A stretch of 64,000 nt of DNA from Perognathus longimembris pacificus (lineage: Eukaryota > Chordata > Mammalia > Rodentia > Heteromyidae), in contig NC_063188.1 of the NCBI RefSeq assembly GCF_023159225.1, forward strand, positions 28,719,475 to 28,783,474. The letters are read 5' to 3'. The position numbers and the translations under genes were made by a program. Positions 9,900 through 22,256 of this stretch are shown one piece after another. The notes below the pieces were generated by a model. That model did no database searches. It saw only the letters and a list, made by a program, of their open reading frames with translations, and was not told the DNA's origin. Numbering within the stretch: the first letter of the stretch is position 1; each line of letters opens with the position of its first letter.

Positions 9900-12185
9900 T
9901 TGAACGACCAGTGTGCCACTGAAGATATAAGTAGGGATTAAAAATTCCTAGAAGCAAAACAAAATGCAAATATAAAATACTAAAATGTATAGGGATACCA
10001 CAATGGTTCTGAGGGAGATATTTATATGTTTAAATGTATATCTTATAATGAGAGATATTGCAAATATATAAACCACTGGCATATTTCTAGGCCCCAGGAA
10101 ACAAGAGCAAACCAATTTCAATATTAGTAGAAGAGAAAAAAAGAACAAAAGAGAACATGGATGAAATTAGTGAAAGGGAAACTTTAAGAAGAATATAGAC
10201 CATCAATAAAACAAGGAGTTGGTTCTTTTAAAGGAGAGACAATCTCTTAGGCAAACAAACCTAAAAAATAAAGACACATATTAACAAAATCATAGATGAA
10301 AAGAGTGAGAACAAAACAAGTAACACTGAAATACAGAGGACCATTATAGAATATTTTGAAAATGTATACTCCAATAAATTGGGATGTGTAGAAAACCAAA
10401 TATCTTTCTAGACACATAATAGCTAATGAAGTTGTGCCAATACACACAAATAACATAAACAAATCAATATCAAGTAAGGGGATTGAAGTTGTAATCAAAA
10501 GAAAACTCTCAACAAGAAAAGTAAAATGCTAGGTGCATTTATCAATGAATCATATCAGGCCTGTAAATAAGAACTAACACAATGTTCCTCATATTATTCC
10601 CCCAATAAAAAGGGAAAGAACACTTCCAACAGCACTCTATGAAGCCAGCATTACATTGATATCCGAACTGAATAAGGATACAATAACAAAAAATGAAAAC
10701 TGTAGGCCAATTTTCTTGATGAATGTAGATGAAAATTCAGAAATGAAATATGTGCAAACAAAAAAGAAACAACAGATTTAAAATCCCATACACCAGGATC
10801 AAGTTGGTTTCATTCCAGTTATGCAATGGTTGCTTAACATATGTAAACTGATAAATATAATACAGCACATAAACAGAAACAAGGATATGAATTACATAAT
10901 CATCTCAGTAGATACAGAAAAATATTTGACTAATTCCATCATCCCTTCAACATAAAAGCCCCAAAGAAGCCAAAAATAGATGGATCATACTTCAATAACA
11001 ATAAACACTCTATATGACAGACCTATATCCAGTATTATACCGAATGGGGGAAAGCTGAAAGCTTTACTTTTAAAATCAAGAGTAAGACAAATGTAGCCAG
11101 TATTACCACTATTTTTCAATTAAGCAGAGAAATATGGAAAGGGAAAGAAATTTAAAATATGAGAAGAAGAAATTAAACTGTACCTGCTTGCAGATGATAT
11201 TATTCCAGACTTCAAAGACCATGAAATGTCCATTAGAAATGCTTTTAACCTCATGTATTTAGGAGACACAGACCAGAATGGTCACTGTTTGAGGCAACTT
11301 GGGAAAAGAAACGTAAAGAAATCCTTTTACAAACAAGCCTATATGATATGTTCAGTCTGTAAGACCATGAGGGATATAAAAGAGTAGGAGCCTTGTGGTC
11401 GAAGGCAATCGCAAACAAGAAGTATATGGCTCTATCTGGAATATTACTAAAGTAAAAAGAGCTTGGTAGCATGTCTGATGTGGTAGAACAAGCAATAGCA
11501 AGTGCAGTATAGTGTGTTCCAACTCTAGTATCGCTAAACCCAGAACATCTAGGCATAAACTCCAACAAAATTTGAAAAATAAAACCTATGAAATTCTTCA
11601 GTGGAAAATACAATGTGCTGGTGATAGAAATTGTAGAAGACACTAGGTGATAGAAAGACTCACCATGTTCATGGATTGGAAGAGTAATTATGGCTAAAAT
11701 GAACATACTATTGAAAATGGTAAGCAAACGGAATTTCTATCAAAATTTCAATGACATTTTCCACTGAAATGGAAATTTCATATAGAAGCACAAAAGAACC
11801 AGAGGAGCCTGAAAAATGCTGGAAGTATCACAATACTTGATTTTTAAACTATAATAAATACACAGTAATAAAAAATAAAATGGTACTAGCACAAAAGCAG
11901 ACACATAGACTAATGGAGCAGAAGATCTAGAAATAAGCTCAAGTAGGTACTCTTGTCTTATTCTTTATAAAGATGACAAAAACACAATGAGCATCCCACA
12001 CGTTCTTTGAAAAGAAAACTATGTATCCACACGTAGCAGATTGAAACTGAATCTCTAGTAAAAGTCGAAAGATTTATATGATCTAAAGAGAAATCAGAGT
12101 AAAAATAAATGTACTAATTACCTAATGTATGTAACTGTAAGCACCCTGTTCATCACCTTTACAATAAAATTTCAAAATAATTATA
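9900..12185 (+). mobile_element. Ancient L1 with ORF2 remains
   Basis: Plus-strand L1 of an old family. Recognisable in order: the block between endonuclease and RT (aagagcaaaccaa and aaacaaggagttggttctt), the RT fingers region (taggccaattttcttgatgaatgtag), the catggttccatcc-equivalent gatcaagttggtttcattcc, the gatacagaaaaa block (first catalytic Asp region), cttgcagatgatat (the A-D-D motif, about 11188), and a 3' end with gtaactgtaagcaccctg and a polyadenylation-like aataaa near 12165. Multiple stops and deletions; no usable frame. The open frames on the opposite strand (such as 11251-11727) are antisense shadows. Confidence 0.82.
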
Positions 12186-12228
12186 TTATAAAAAAGAAAA
12201 TGGAGCTAGACTTCATCCTTCAAAAATA

Positions 12229-12466
12229 GGGCTGGGGATATGGCCTAGTGGCAAGAGTGCTGGCCTCGTATACATGAGGCCCTAGGTTCAATTCCCCAGC
12301 ACCACATACACAGAAAATGGCCAGAAGTGGTGCTGTGGCTCAAGTGGCAGAGTGCTAGCCTTGAGCAAGAAGAAGCCAGGGACAGTGCTCAGGCCCTGAG
12401 TCCAAGCCCCAGGACTGGCCCAAAAAAATAAATAAATAAATAAATAAAATAAAAATAAATTCTAAG
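12229..12466 (+). mobile_element. IDL-Geo SINE
   Basis: Near-complete dimer: gggctggggatatggcctag start, GGTTCAATTCC B-box, junction at the catacacagaaaatggcc block, Geo half to ccaggactggcc, then an (AAAT)n tail at about 12421-12466. No clear duplication was found, possibly because the target was already A-rich L1 tail. Confidence 0.92.
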
Positions 12467-12637
12467 TTGATCAAAGACTTTAATGTAATAATAGAAGCTT
12501 TGAAATTTCTAGAGCAAAACATAAGGAAACACTTGAATATATAGACATAGGCAATGAGTTTTTGAATAGGACTTCAGTAGCTCAGGAAATTGGAGTAACT
12601 TGACAAGTGGGATTGTATCTATTTAAATAGCTCTGTA

Positions 12638-12762
12638 GCTCTGCCACTTGACCACAGTGCCACTTCTGGCTGTTTTCTCTATGTGTGGTGCTGGGGAATT
12701 GAACCTAGGGCTTCATGTATATGAGTCAAGCACTATTGCCACTAGGCCATATTCCCAGCCCT
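12638..12762 (-). mobile_element. IDL-Geo SINE fragment lacking most of Geo
   Basis: Minus-strand element: start at the GGGCTGGGAATATGGCC block near 12762, through the caccacaca junction and only the first about 45 nt of the Geo half. The 3' part and tail are missing. Confidence 0.85.
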
Positions 12763-12829
12763 TGTATAGCACTATTTTTGTGTACTCATGTATATTTTGA
12801 AATTTTCACAATCACCTACTCTACTCTTA

Positions 12830-12960
12830 AGAAGAATGAAGTTATTTTTGTGTGCCAGGATATGGATGGAACTGGAGATTGTTACATTATGTGAAATGAG
12901 TCAATCCTATAATCACAAATACATGTTTTCTACAATTTATGTTAGCTAGTGGAAAATAAA
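12830..12960 (+). mobile_element. Ancient L1 ORF2 3' fragment
   Basis: Plus-sense blocks aagaatgaagttatttt, gatatggatggaactggag and attatgtgaaatgag match the end of ORF2 in old mammalian L1 families. Confidence 0.65.
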
Positions 12961-13071
12961 ATGAAAACAAAACAAAACAAAAAGTCCCAGGGTCATGATA
13001 GTAATAAAAAGGACTGATAGTGAGGTAAGAGGGAAGAGCAAAGGTAGAAGGAGGAAGGACGGATAAGAAAC

Positions 13072-13316
13072 AGCAATAGATGGACTGGAAATATGGCCTA
13101 GTGGTAGAGTGCATGCCTCATATACATGAAGCACTGTGTTCGATTCCCCAGCACCACATATATAAAAATGGCCAGAAGTGGTGCTGTGGCTCAAGTGGTA
13201 GAATGCTAGCCTTGAGCTTAGAAGCAAGGGAAAGTGCTCAGGCCCTGAGTTCAAACCTCAAGATTAGCCAAAAAAAAAAAAAAAAAGAAAAAGAAAAAGA
13301 AAAAGAAAGCAATAGA
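13072..13316 (+). mobile_element. IDL-Geo SINE with short duplication
   Basis: The complete dimer is at about 13081-13270, followed by a poly-A and an (AAAAG)n tail. The 9-bp repeat agcaataga at 13072-13080 and 13308-13316 is the likely target-site duplication. Confidence 0.9.
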
Positions 13317-13493
13317 GGGAATAAACACAATCAAGCTATATTTTATGCACTGTTCAAATAGAAACTTCTTAATATGTAGAATTAAATTATATTAGGTAAT
13401 TTTACACTTTATGTCAGTGAGTTTTATGTATGTTATTTATATTATATTTGTAGTAGTAGTTATATTTTAGCAGTTTTTTTTAATAGGCTCTGA

Positions 13494-13718
13494 GCCAGGC
13501 ATCAATGACTCATGCCTGTAATCCTAGCTACTCAGGAGGCTAGGTCTGAGGATTGTGATGCAAAGCTAGCTCAGGCAGTAAATTTAGGAGACTATTATAT
13601 TCAATTAACCACCAAAAAGTCAGAAGTGGAGCTGTGGTTCAGCTGATAGAACACTATAATTGAGAAAAGTGCTCAAGAACAGCTCCCAGGTGCCGAGTTC
13701 AAGTCCCAGGCTAATAGT
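13494..13718 (+). mobile_element. B1-like/Geo dimeric SINE
   Basis: The left half is 7SL-derived (gactcatgcctgtaatcctagc then tactcaggaggct, the Alu/B1 core). After tcaattaaccaccaaaaag comes the Geo-like right half (cagaagtggagctgtgg to gagttcaagtcccagg). No A-tail or clear duplication remains. Confidence 0.85.
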
Positions 13719-14712
13719 TGGTTTGCATTTAGAAAACAATATGAAGAATGTTGAAATATACAGTCTGAGTAAGTGAAAAAGATAAAGAGTTCTAGTAGGG
13801 ATGCTGCTGTGATATGGGATGGGCACCCATACACATGTGATACCAGATATGAAATGTCTTGCACAGTGCTTGTTATGTCACTAATGTGTTTAATGAGTGA
13901 GTTTTTTTATCTTCATTATTTTTAGGCTTTTCAACATCATAACAAAATGCAAAATAGAAAAGGAAACAGATATACAGACTTTGTCACATCTCTTGACATC
14001 ATACATAGTTCACTATAAATATCACATTGGTGTTATAAGCTATCTGGTGTCAACTAACACAGTTACACACTGTGTGGTTCTGGGAAAATTGTTTTCCCTA
14101 TTGAGCTCATCTTTAAAATTTTAATTTTGCTTCCTATTCATGGTTGAAAAAATGAACAGTTCTTGACAAAGTTGAACATTATAATCAAAATCATGGGACT
14201 AAGCATATTCTTTTTCTTTTGGTAGATATGTTCCAATAAAACTACATATTCTCCTAAAAGAACATTATGACACAGAAAGAGAAATTATTAAAACAAGAGG
14301 CAAATGTTTGAAGGATAATAATCTGACATTATGCTTCATTAATGCTGCGTGTTGCTTTCATTAAGTGAAAAAGGTTCATTGAAATTGCACTAAGAGGGTA
14401 GCCTCTCTAGTTATCACAGGAAATAGAACTTAATGGAGCACAATGTCTTGAACTATGAAAACAAATTGTAAGACCTAAAAAATAGTAGAGGGACTTTCTT
14501 TATAAGTAACTACAATTCAGCATAATTCAAAAGCCCAATGTTTCCCCTCAAGTCATGGAATCTTTATGATACTCAAAATAAAATTAAATGCTCATTTGGC
14601 CTTTACTTGTTCTTTAGTAACATTGAATATTCATGATTTTGCATATTGTAAATATTGAATATATTGGATATTGACTATTAATATTCTATAAATATTTAAT
14701 ATCATAACTGTT
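13719..14712. other. AT-rich sequence, nothing recognised
   Basis: No gene or repeat family supported. AATATT-rich short repeats at about 14620-14705 precede the L1 insertion site. Confidence 0.45.
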
Positions 14713-14729
14713 CTTTGTAATTGTATTTT

Positions 14730-15240
14730 TTAAAGTTTTTATTATAAAACTGACGTACATAGAGGTTACAGTTTCATACGTTAGGCATTGGATACATTTC
14801 TTGTACCGTTTGTTACCTTGTCCCTCATACCCCCCTCCCTCCCCCCCTTTCCCTCCCCCCCCCCCCGAGGTTTACAGTTCACTTACACCAAACATTTTTG
14901 CAAGTATTGCTTTTGTAGTGGTTTGTCTTTTTTTACCCTGTGTCTCTCAATTTTGGTATTCCCTTTCAATTTCCTACTTCTAATACCAGTATACACGGTT
15001 TCCAATATACTCATATAAGATTACAGAGATAGTGTAGGTACAACCACAGGAAGGTGATACAAGAACATCATCAATAATAGAAGCTACATATACAGATGGG
15101 ACATTGAATGTAGTTACAACTGTGATATAACAATCATTTCCATAACATGGAGTTCATTTCACTTAGCATCCTCTTATGTGTTCATAAGGGTATAGCTATT
15201 GGGCTCTTGTGATCCTCTGCTATGATTGCCTAAACCTGTG
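14730..15240 (-). other. L1-F 3'UTR with G-rich tract
   Basis: About 510 nt from the ORF2 stop to the A-rich end. On the minus (sense) strand it contains a polypurine block with several G runs, the longest a G12 (C12 at 14855-14866 on the plus strand), followed by the conserved GAGGGA-like and CTCTATGTACGTCAG-type end and an AATAAA near 14740. Multiple G runs in the 3'UTR are a known shared trait of mammalian L1s and could form a G-quadruplex. Confidence 0.88.
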
Positions 15241-18200
15241 CTAATTATTCCCAATAAGGGAGACCACAGAGTCCATGTTTCTTTGGGTCTGGCTCACTTC
15301 ACTTAATATAATTTTTTCCAAGTCCTTCCATTTCCTTACAAATGGGGCAATGTCATTCTTTCTCATAGAGGCAGAAAATTCCATTGTGTATATGTACCAC
15401 ATTTTCCTGATCCATTAGTCTACTGTGGGGCATCTGGGTTGCTTCCAGATTCTAGCTATGACAAATTGTGCTGCGGTGAACATTGTTGTGCTGGTGGAAA
15501 TACTGTGATTTTGTTTGTGGTCGTTTGGATAGATACCCAAAAGTGGGGCTGCTGGGTCATAGGGGAGTTCTATATTTAGCCTTCTGAGGAATCTCCATAT
15601 TGCTTGCCAGAGTGGCTGAACCAGTTTACATTCCCACCAACAATGAAGTAGGGTTCCCTTTTGGCCACATCCCCTCCAACAATTGTTATGGTTAGTTTTC
15701 TTGATATATGACATTCTTGCTGGGGTGAGATGGAATCTCAATGTTGTTTTGATTTGCATTTCTTTTATGGCCAGTGATGTAGAGCATTTTTTCATATGTC
15801 TCTTGGCCATTCTCATTTCATCATCAGAGAAGTTTCTTTGTAAGTCTTTAGCCCACTTGATGAGGGGGCTATTGGTTCTTTGTGGTTTTGTTTTGGAAGA
15901 AGGTAGTTTTTTTAGTTCTGCATATATTTTAGAGATGAGGCCTTTGTCTGTTGAATGTCCAGTAAAGATCTTCTCCCATTCTGTGGGCTTTCTGTTTATC
16001 TTGCGAGCTATGTCCTTTGCCCTGCAGAAGCTCTGCAGTTTGATGCAGTCCCATTTATCCAACCTTTCTTTGATTTCTAGCCTTACTCTGTCTTTGTTAA
16101 GGAAGTTCCGTCCAGTGCCAAGGAGCCCAAGTGTTTCTCCTACTCCTTCCTTTAGTGTTTTCAGGGTGTCTGTTTTGATTTCAAGGTCTTTAATCCATTT
16201 GGAATTGATTTTGGTGCAGGGTGATATATAAGGATCTAGTTTTAGTTTGTTGCATGTGTTGAGCCAGTTTTGCCAGCACCACTTGTTAAGGAGGCTATCT
16301 TTCTTTCATACTATTGTTTTAGCTCCTTTATCAAAGATTAAGTAGGCGTAGTTCTGTGGGTTCATTCCTGGGTCTTCAATTCTGTTACATTGGTCTTCAG
16401 GCTTGTTCTGGTGCCAGTACCAAGCTGTTTTTATTACTATAGCTTTATAATACAGCTTGAAGTTGGGTATTGTAATTCCTCCAGCACTGTTCTTTCTGCT
16501 TAGGAGTGTTTTTGCAATTCTAGGTCTTTTATTGTTCCATATGAATTTCTGGATTGCTTCCTCTATTTCATTAAAGAATGGTGTTGGGATATTAATGGGT
16601 ATTGCATTGAATTTGTAGATAGCCTTTGCAATATTGCCATTTTGATTATATTAATCCTCCCAATCCAGGAGCATGCGAGTTTTTTCCATTTTCTTAGTTC
16701 TGACTTAATTTCATTTTTCAAGCTTTTAAAGTTCTCATCAAAGAGGTCTTTCGCTTCTTTGGTTAAGGTTATTCCTAGGTATTTTGTGTTTTGGGGGGCT
16801 ATTGCAAAAGGAGTTGCTTTCCTGATTTCAGCCTCGGTCTTCGGGTTGTTAGCATAGAGAAAGGCCATTGATTTTTGAAGGTTTATTTTATATCCTGCAA
16901 CTTTGCCAAAGTTTTGGATCAGCTCTAGTAGCTTGGGGGTAGAGTCTATGGGGTTCTTTAGGTATAGGATCATGTCGTCTGCAAAGAGAGAAAGTTTAAC
17001 TTCATCTTTTCCTATTTGGATCCCCTTTATATTTTCTTCTTGCCTAATTGTTCAGGCTAGGAATTCTAGTACTATGTTGAAGAGCAGGGGAGAGAGTGGA
17101 CATCCCTGCCTTGTTCCTGATTTTAAAGGAAATGGCTTTAGTTTTTCACCATTTAGAGTTATGCTTGCTGTTGGTTTGTCATAAACTGCCTTGATTATAT
17201 TCAGGAATGTTCCCTGGAATCCCATTTTTTCCAGGGCTTTAAGCATAAATGGGTGCTGGATTTTTCGAACGCTTTTTCCGCATCCAGAGATAAAACCATG
17301 TGGTTCTTTATCTTCCTCCGGTTGATGTGGTGGATAACATTAATTGACTTGCGTATATTAAACCAACTTTGCATCTCTGGGATGAATCTAGTTTGATCGT
17401 GGTATATGATTTTTTTGATGACCTGTTGAAGTCGATTGGCCAGAATTTTGTTGAGAATTTTTGCATGTATGTTCATCAGGGAGATTGGTCTGTAGTCCTT
17501 TTTCCGTGATGAGTCTCTGCCTGGTTTGGGGATGAGGGCTATAAAGGCTTCATAAAATGAGTCTGGTAGTGAACGTTCTCTTTCAGTTTCATTGAAGAGT
17601 TTGAGAAATATTGGAGTGAGTTTTGTTTTGAAGGCCTTGTAGAATTCTGCAATGAATCCATCTGGACCTGGGCTTTTCTTGGATGGGAGATCATTTATTG
17701 CTGTTTCTATTTCAATTCTGGATATGGGTTGGTTTTGAAGGTTTAAATCTTCATGGTTGAGTTTGGGTGTATCAAATTTTTCTAGGAAATCATCCATTTC
17801 TTTCAAGTTCTTGAATTTGTTGGCATAAAGGTTTGCAAAATAGTCCCTCATTATTTTCTGAATTTCAGTTATTTCTGTGGTGATATTACCTATTTCATCT
17901 CTTATCTTGTTTATTTGAGTGTGCTGCCTTCGTTTTTTGGTCAGGTTTGCCAGGGGTCTGTCTATCTTGTTGATTTTTTCAAAGAACCAACTCTTTGATT
18001 TGTTGATTCTTTCTATGGTTTTTTCGTCTCTAATTGATTTAATTCTGATTTGATTTTAATTATTTGCTTCCGTCCATTGACTTGGGGTTTGGCTTGCTGT
18101 TCTCTCTCCAGAAAATTAAGGTGCTTCCTTAAATTACTGAGTTGCTGTTTCTCCAGTTTGTTGATGTATGTACTAAGAGATATAAATTTTCCTCTGAATA

Positions 18201-19079
18201 CTGCCTTTGCTGTGTCCCAAAGGAGCTGGTACTTTGTGTCCTCAACTTGGTTGAAGTCCATAAACATTTGAATTTCCGTTTTAATTTCTTCAATGACCCA
18301 CTGATGGTTCAGCAGTGTGTTCTTTAGTCTCCATGAATTGTGGGATTTTCTGTGGTGGCTGATTGAGTTGAGCTCTAATTTTATTCCATTGTGGTCTGAG
18401 AGAATGCAGGGAATGGTTTTGATACTTCTGAATTTGTACAGATTTTCTTTGTGCCCTAAGATGAGATCTATTTTGGAGAATGTTCCATGTGCTGCCTAAA
18501 GAACGTGTATTCTCTCCTTGCTGGGGGAAATATTCTGTAGATGTCGATTAAGTCTAGTTGGTCTATGCAATTGTTTAGTTCTGTGGTTTCTTTGTTCAGT
18601 TTTTGGCGTGTTGATCTGTCCAGAGGTGATAGTGGAGTGTCCCCAACTATCAATGTGTTTGGGTCTATGAATGTTTTTAGAGCCAGTAGTGTTTGTTTGA
18701 TGAAGTTGGGTGCTCCTGCATTTGGTGTGTAGATATTTAGGATGGTTATTTCTTCCTGTTGGAGAGATCCTTTTACTAGTATGTAGTAACCTTCTTTGTC
18801 TCTTCTTACCTTTTTTAATTTGAAGTCAATGTTGTCTGATACTAGGATTGCAACTCCAGCCTGCTTATGGGGGCCATTTGCTTGATAGATTTGTTTCCAG
18901 CCTTTCACTTTTAGAAGATGTTTACTTTTGCTGGATAGATGTGTCTCTTGGAGGCAGCAGAAAGATGGATCTTGATTTTTGATCCAACTTATGAGCCTAT
19001 GTCGTTTGATTGGAGAATTAAGTCCATTAATGTTGACAGTTAGGATTGAGAGATGATCGTTTGTTCCTTTCATTATCAC
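15241..19079 (-). pseudogene. L1-F ORF2: endonuclease/reverse transcriptase, inactive
   Basis: ORF2p nicks target DNA and primes reverse transcription there. Start ATG at 19079-19077, stop TAG at 15243-15241, length as for intact L1 ORF2 (about 1,275 codons). In order: AP-type endonuclease with NINGL and QETHL motifs; RT with [15 protein letters not shown] (first catalytic Asp) and FADD (about 16985-16974); C-terminal zinc knuckle C-x3-C-x7-H-x4-C intact at about 15700-15640. Breaks: a 6-nt in-frame loss at about 18640 removes the Phe and catalytic Asn of the GDFN motif; 1-nt frameshifts near 18495 and 17262; a TGA just after the LEFLA block near 17052; a TAG at 15415 after CPTVD. It is not functional. 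Compared with the copy at 53308-57133, the frame losses are independent. Confidence 0.93.
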
Positions 19080-19122
19080 TATCTTGTTTAAAGCTGTGTC
19101 TTCCCATTTCTTGATCTAGTGT

Positions 19123-20246
19123 TTACTGATTAGGGTTCATTTCTCTGTCTGTGTTGGGATCTTGTTTCTTTTCCCTGTATAGTACATATTTAAGGATTGT
19201 GTGTAAGGCTGTTTTGGTGGAGATATATTGTTTCATTTTTTCCTTATTGTGGAAGACTTTTATTTGACCTTCAGCTATGAATGAGAGTTTGGCTGGGTAC
19301 AGAATTCTTGGTTGGTAGTTATTTTTATTTAGAGTTTGGTTTACTTCATTCCAGGCTCTCCTTGCTTTCATGGTCTCTGCTGAGAAGTCTGGAGTAATTC
19401 TGATTGCTTTTCCTTTATATGTGATTGTTTTCTTTGCCCTAACAGCTTTGAGTATTTTTTCCTTGCACTCTGCTGAAGCTGTTTTGATCACAATGTGTCG
19501 GTGGGATGTCCTATTCTGGTCTGGTCGATTTGGGGTTCTACATGCTTCTTGTATCTGTATAGGCCTTTCCTTCTGGATGTTTGGGAAGTTCTCAGCTAAT
19601 ATTCTGTTAAATAGATTGCCTATCCCATTAACCTCTTTCTCCAAGTTTTCCTCAATACCTATTATCCTTAAATTGGGCTTCCTGATCGTGTTTTGAATCT
19701 CCTGTAGCGATCTGTTTTGTTGATTGCACTGGATTTGAATTGATTTTTGGTCTTTCTCCATAGAATCTAAGGAATCTTCAGCTCCTGAGATTCGATCCTC
19801 TGCTTCAGTTAGTCGGGACTGTAGGCTAGCTACTTGATTTCGAATCTCTTTTCCTTTTGACTGGTCTTTCCTAATGATTTCCATGTCATTTCTTAGGTCC
19901 TGTATGGACTTCTTTACTTCATTAACTTCATTACTTTGGTTTTGAGTGTTGTCTCTCAAATCTTTAAGCTGGGTAGCTATCTTTTCATTTGACCCTTGAA
20001 GCTCATTTATCTTTCTATTTGTGGATGCCATGAAATTCTCCATTAATTTTTGCTTGCCTCCTCACGCTCTAACATAATTGACTGAAGAGATTCAAACTTT
20101 TCATTCATCATGTTTATCAGTAGACTTTGTAGAGCATTTTGGGGGTTCTCTTCTATGTTTTTGATTGACTGCTCTGCTTCCTGCTTTTCTTGAGTGCGGG
20201 ATAAGACTTCATTGTTTGCCATCTTTCTTGTGTTTCTTCTGCCCAT
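19123..20246 (-). pseudogene. L1-F ORF1: RNA-binding chaperone, one frameshift
   Basis: ORF1p is a trimeric nucleic-acid chaperone that coats L1 RNA. I chose the ATG at 20246 (MGRRNTRK), which matches the Lys/Arg-rich start of other L1 ORF1 proteins; an upstream in-frame ATG at 20285 is less likely. The length of 374 codons is normal. Residues about 75-190 are rich in E, K, Q, N and L with heptad spacing (coiled coil); about 190-257 hold the RRM-like domain (KPNLRIIGIEE); about 260-345 hold the C-terminal domain (TYKGKAIRITPDFS, NYQPRILYPAKLSF). Loss of one A in the stretch at about 20054-20055 shifts the frame near residue 64; downstream the frame is open for 306 codons to the stop. The gap to ORF2 is 43 nt, as is usual for bicistronic L1 RNA. 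Confidence 0.94.
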
Positions 20247-22256
20247 TTGAATTGTGAATGCCAGTCTACCAGCACCTGTGAGCATGGTTTAAGACCCAAA
20301 GCAGCCCTTGCCAAGCACTGTTGTGTAAATCTTACCATTTCACAATTATATACAGATAATTTGCATTCCTGTCTATAAAGTTAGATTTGGTGTTCCTAAA
20401 GAATACAATTTCAATATAACAACCGATCCTGGGCCCTGTATTCAGTAGTTACTTATTTACTGTTACAACCCTATACACAATTCTTGTTTTTATATTAAGT
20501 TCTTTTAGGACTGGCTTTCTCTACGAACCCCTTTGATTCACTCGTATTAAGCTGGGATACCCTCTATCCAATAACCAGGAGTCAATGGAACCTGGAGGTC
20601 CAGGCAGTAAGTCTGGAGGGTAAGTTGGAGGTAGTAAAGAGAATAGAGTAAAATGTATTGGGGGTGGTGGTGATTTTGGTTTAGTTTCAGTGACGTGGAA
20701 ATGTGGAGAAGAGTAGAATCAGTAGAAAGAACAAGGTTAAAATGACAGACACTGGAGAGTTAGCAGAAAAGAGTGGAGGTGTTATTCATAGGAAAGTAAT
20801 TTTTAAAGGAAGAGGACGCAACGAGAGGAATAAAGTAAAAATACTGGAAGACAGATGCACAAAACAGAGAAAAATTATTTTAAAAAGAAGAAAAAGTAAA
20901 TAAAAAGGAAAATAACAGAAAAGGAACAACCCAAACAAATAAACAAACACAAAACAACTTGATAAAACAAACCGGTAAAAATGGAAAACAAACAAACAAA
21001 TAAAAAACAAATAAAAAAAACAACCAATGATGTTTCAGATGTGAAAAAATTAAAAAGAAAATTTAAAAAAAGTTAAAAAAATGTTTGAAAAGAAAAAGAA
21101 AAAAAAAAGGAGTCCTCCTTGTTTGGGTGGATTCTCCCCAGTCTCTGGTTTCCCTGCAATGGTCTGCAGACTATTTTCCTGATTGGCTGCTTTGACTTGA
21201 TTTCAGTGTGCAAGGGGTGGTTCTCTTCTGACCTTCTCCCCTGTTGGTGCAATCGTGGGTCTCTGAGGTTCACACAGCTTGCAGGCAGGCCTTGGGTGTC
21301 CTCTGTAGATGGGGACGTGAGCAGTCTCAGGAATTGTGGCTCCTCTGTCTGCTGTGGGGCCGCTGCCTTTGATGCCTGGTCTTGACTAGGCTGTGAACTC
21401 AGCAGGGCGGGGCGCCTCTGGCCTGTTTTGCTTGGCTGAGAGTTGCTTGCCTGAGGGAGGCCGCCTCCTTGACATAGGTGGGTATGGAATGCAGCTCCAT
21501 TTTGGGCTGGGAATTTGGCTTCCTCTGTGACGGGCCCGTTTAGCTGTCCCAGGAACTGTTTGTTCCTCCCTCTGTTGTTTCCGTGCCCCCGGTAGCTGCT
21601 AGCAGCTTTTGCTTTAAATTTAGAAATTCCGGCGGGCAGGGCGGGGCACCTCTGTCTAAGCTGAGGACCAGGACTCGCCTCCCGCCAAGGCAGGGGGCAT
21701 TCTCCTGGGCGGAGCTGGTTCTCACTGATTCCGCCCCTCCTGCCCTTTTCAAAGATGGCTTTTTTGACCTTGCTTTCCCCAGGCCCGCTTCAGTTCCAAT
21801 CTGGTCTGACCCTATGCCAGTGGCAAAGATGGCGCTTTGCTCTGGCGGTGGGGACAGGAATGCCTTCCAGAAGCTGGTCTGTGGGCACGAGTGAGAATAT
21901 CTTTCGTGGGGGTACTCACGCTGTCTCTGCGATGTCAGGTCGTCCGTGCTCAGCCGCCGTCAGGAGTATTTCTCGCAGGTCTACACTGAGCGCTTTAGCT
22001 GCGCGAAGTGCGGGGGGCTGTGCCGGACACTGTGCCGGAGCCGGCACTGGCGCGGCGGCGGGATGCTGCCTGGAGCTCAAATCTTTGTTTTCAGATGAGC
22101 AAAGTCCATTTTTCCTACCTGGTCAGAATCTCTGTACTGTTAGAACTTACTTTGGCTGTCTTTCTAGGAGTAAAAGTTTCTATGGGGTGAGAAAATTATG
22201 ATATCGGAGGGAGCTCTGCTAGGGCTCTGCTTGTCCTCCCCTGTCTTCCTCGGGAA
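20247..22256 (-). promoter_or_regulatory. L1-F 5'UTR with internal promoter
   Basis: About 2.0 kb between the 5' end and ORF1, not built of tandem monomers as in mouse L1. The first about 900 nt (22256-21380) are GC-rich with many CpGs, unlike anything else nearby except the matching region at 50161-51200; this is where an L1 internal RNA polymerase II promoter is expected. An antisense A-rich block follows (about 20870-21115). The very 5' end reads gaagacagggg where the other full-length copy has gaagatggcgg, so the YY1-like site is lost. Confidence 0.8.
21583..22201 (+). other. Antisense open frames in L1-F 5'UTR
   Basis: Two overlapping frames run opposite to L1-F: 21583-21894 (103 codons, with FDLAFPRPA and DPMPVAKMALCSG) and 21755-22201 (148 codons, with SALAARSAG and FLPGQN). 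The same two amino-acid blocks are open, with the same stop for the first and continuing past it for the second, in the antisense of the other full-length L1 (50735-50196). Primate L1 has an antisense ORF0 in this position, but no sequence relation is claimed. They may simply be open because the copies are GC-rich and little diverged. Confidence 0.4.

Noticed and set aside
11251..11727. 158-codon minus-strand frame with hydrophobic segments
   Set aside because: It lies antisense to the ancient L1 ORF2 at 9900-12185, and its hydrophobicity follows from A-rich sense codons read backward.
15683..16231. 182-codon plus-strand frame
   Set aside because: It is the antisense of L1-F ORF2; similar antisense frames appear at every L1 ORF2 copy (for example 35188-35436 and 54997-55455).
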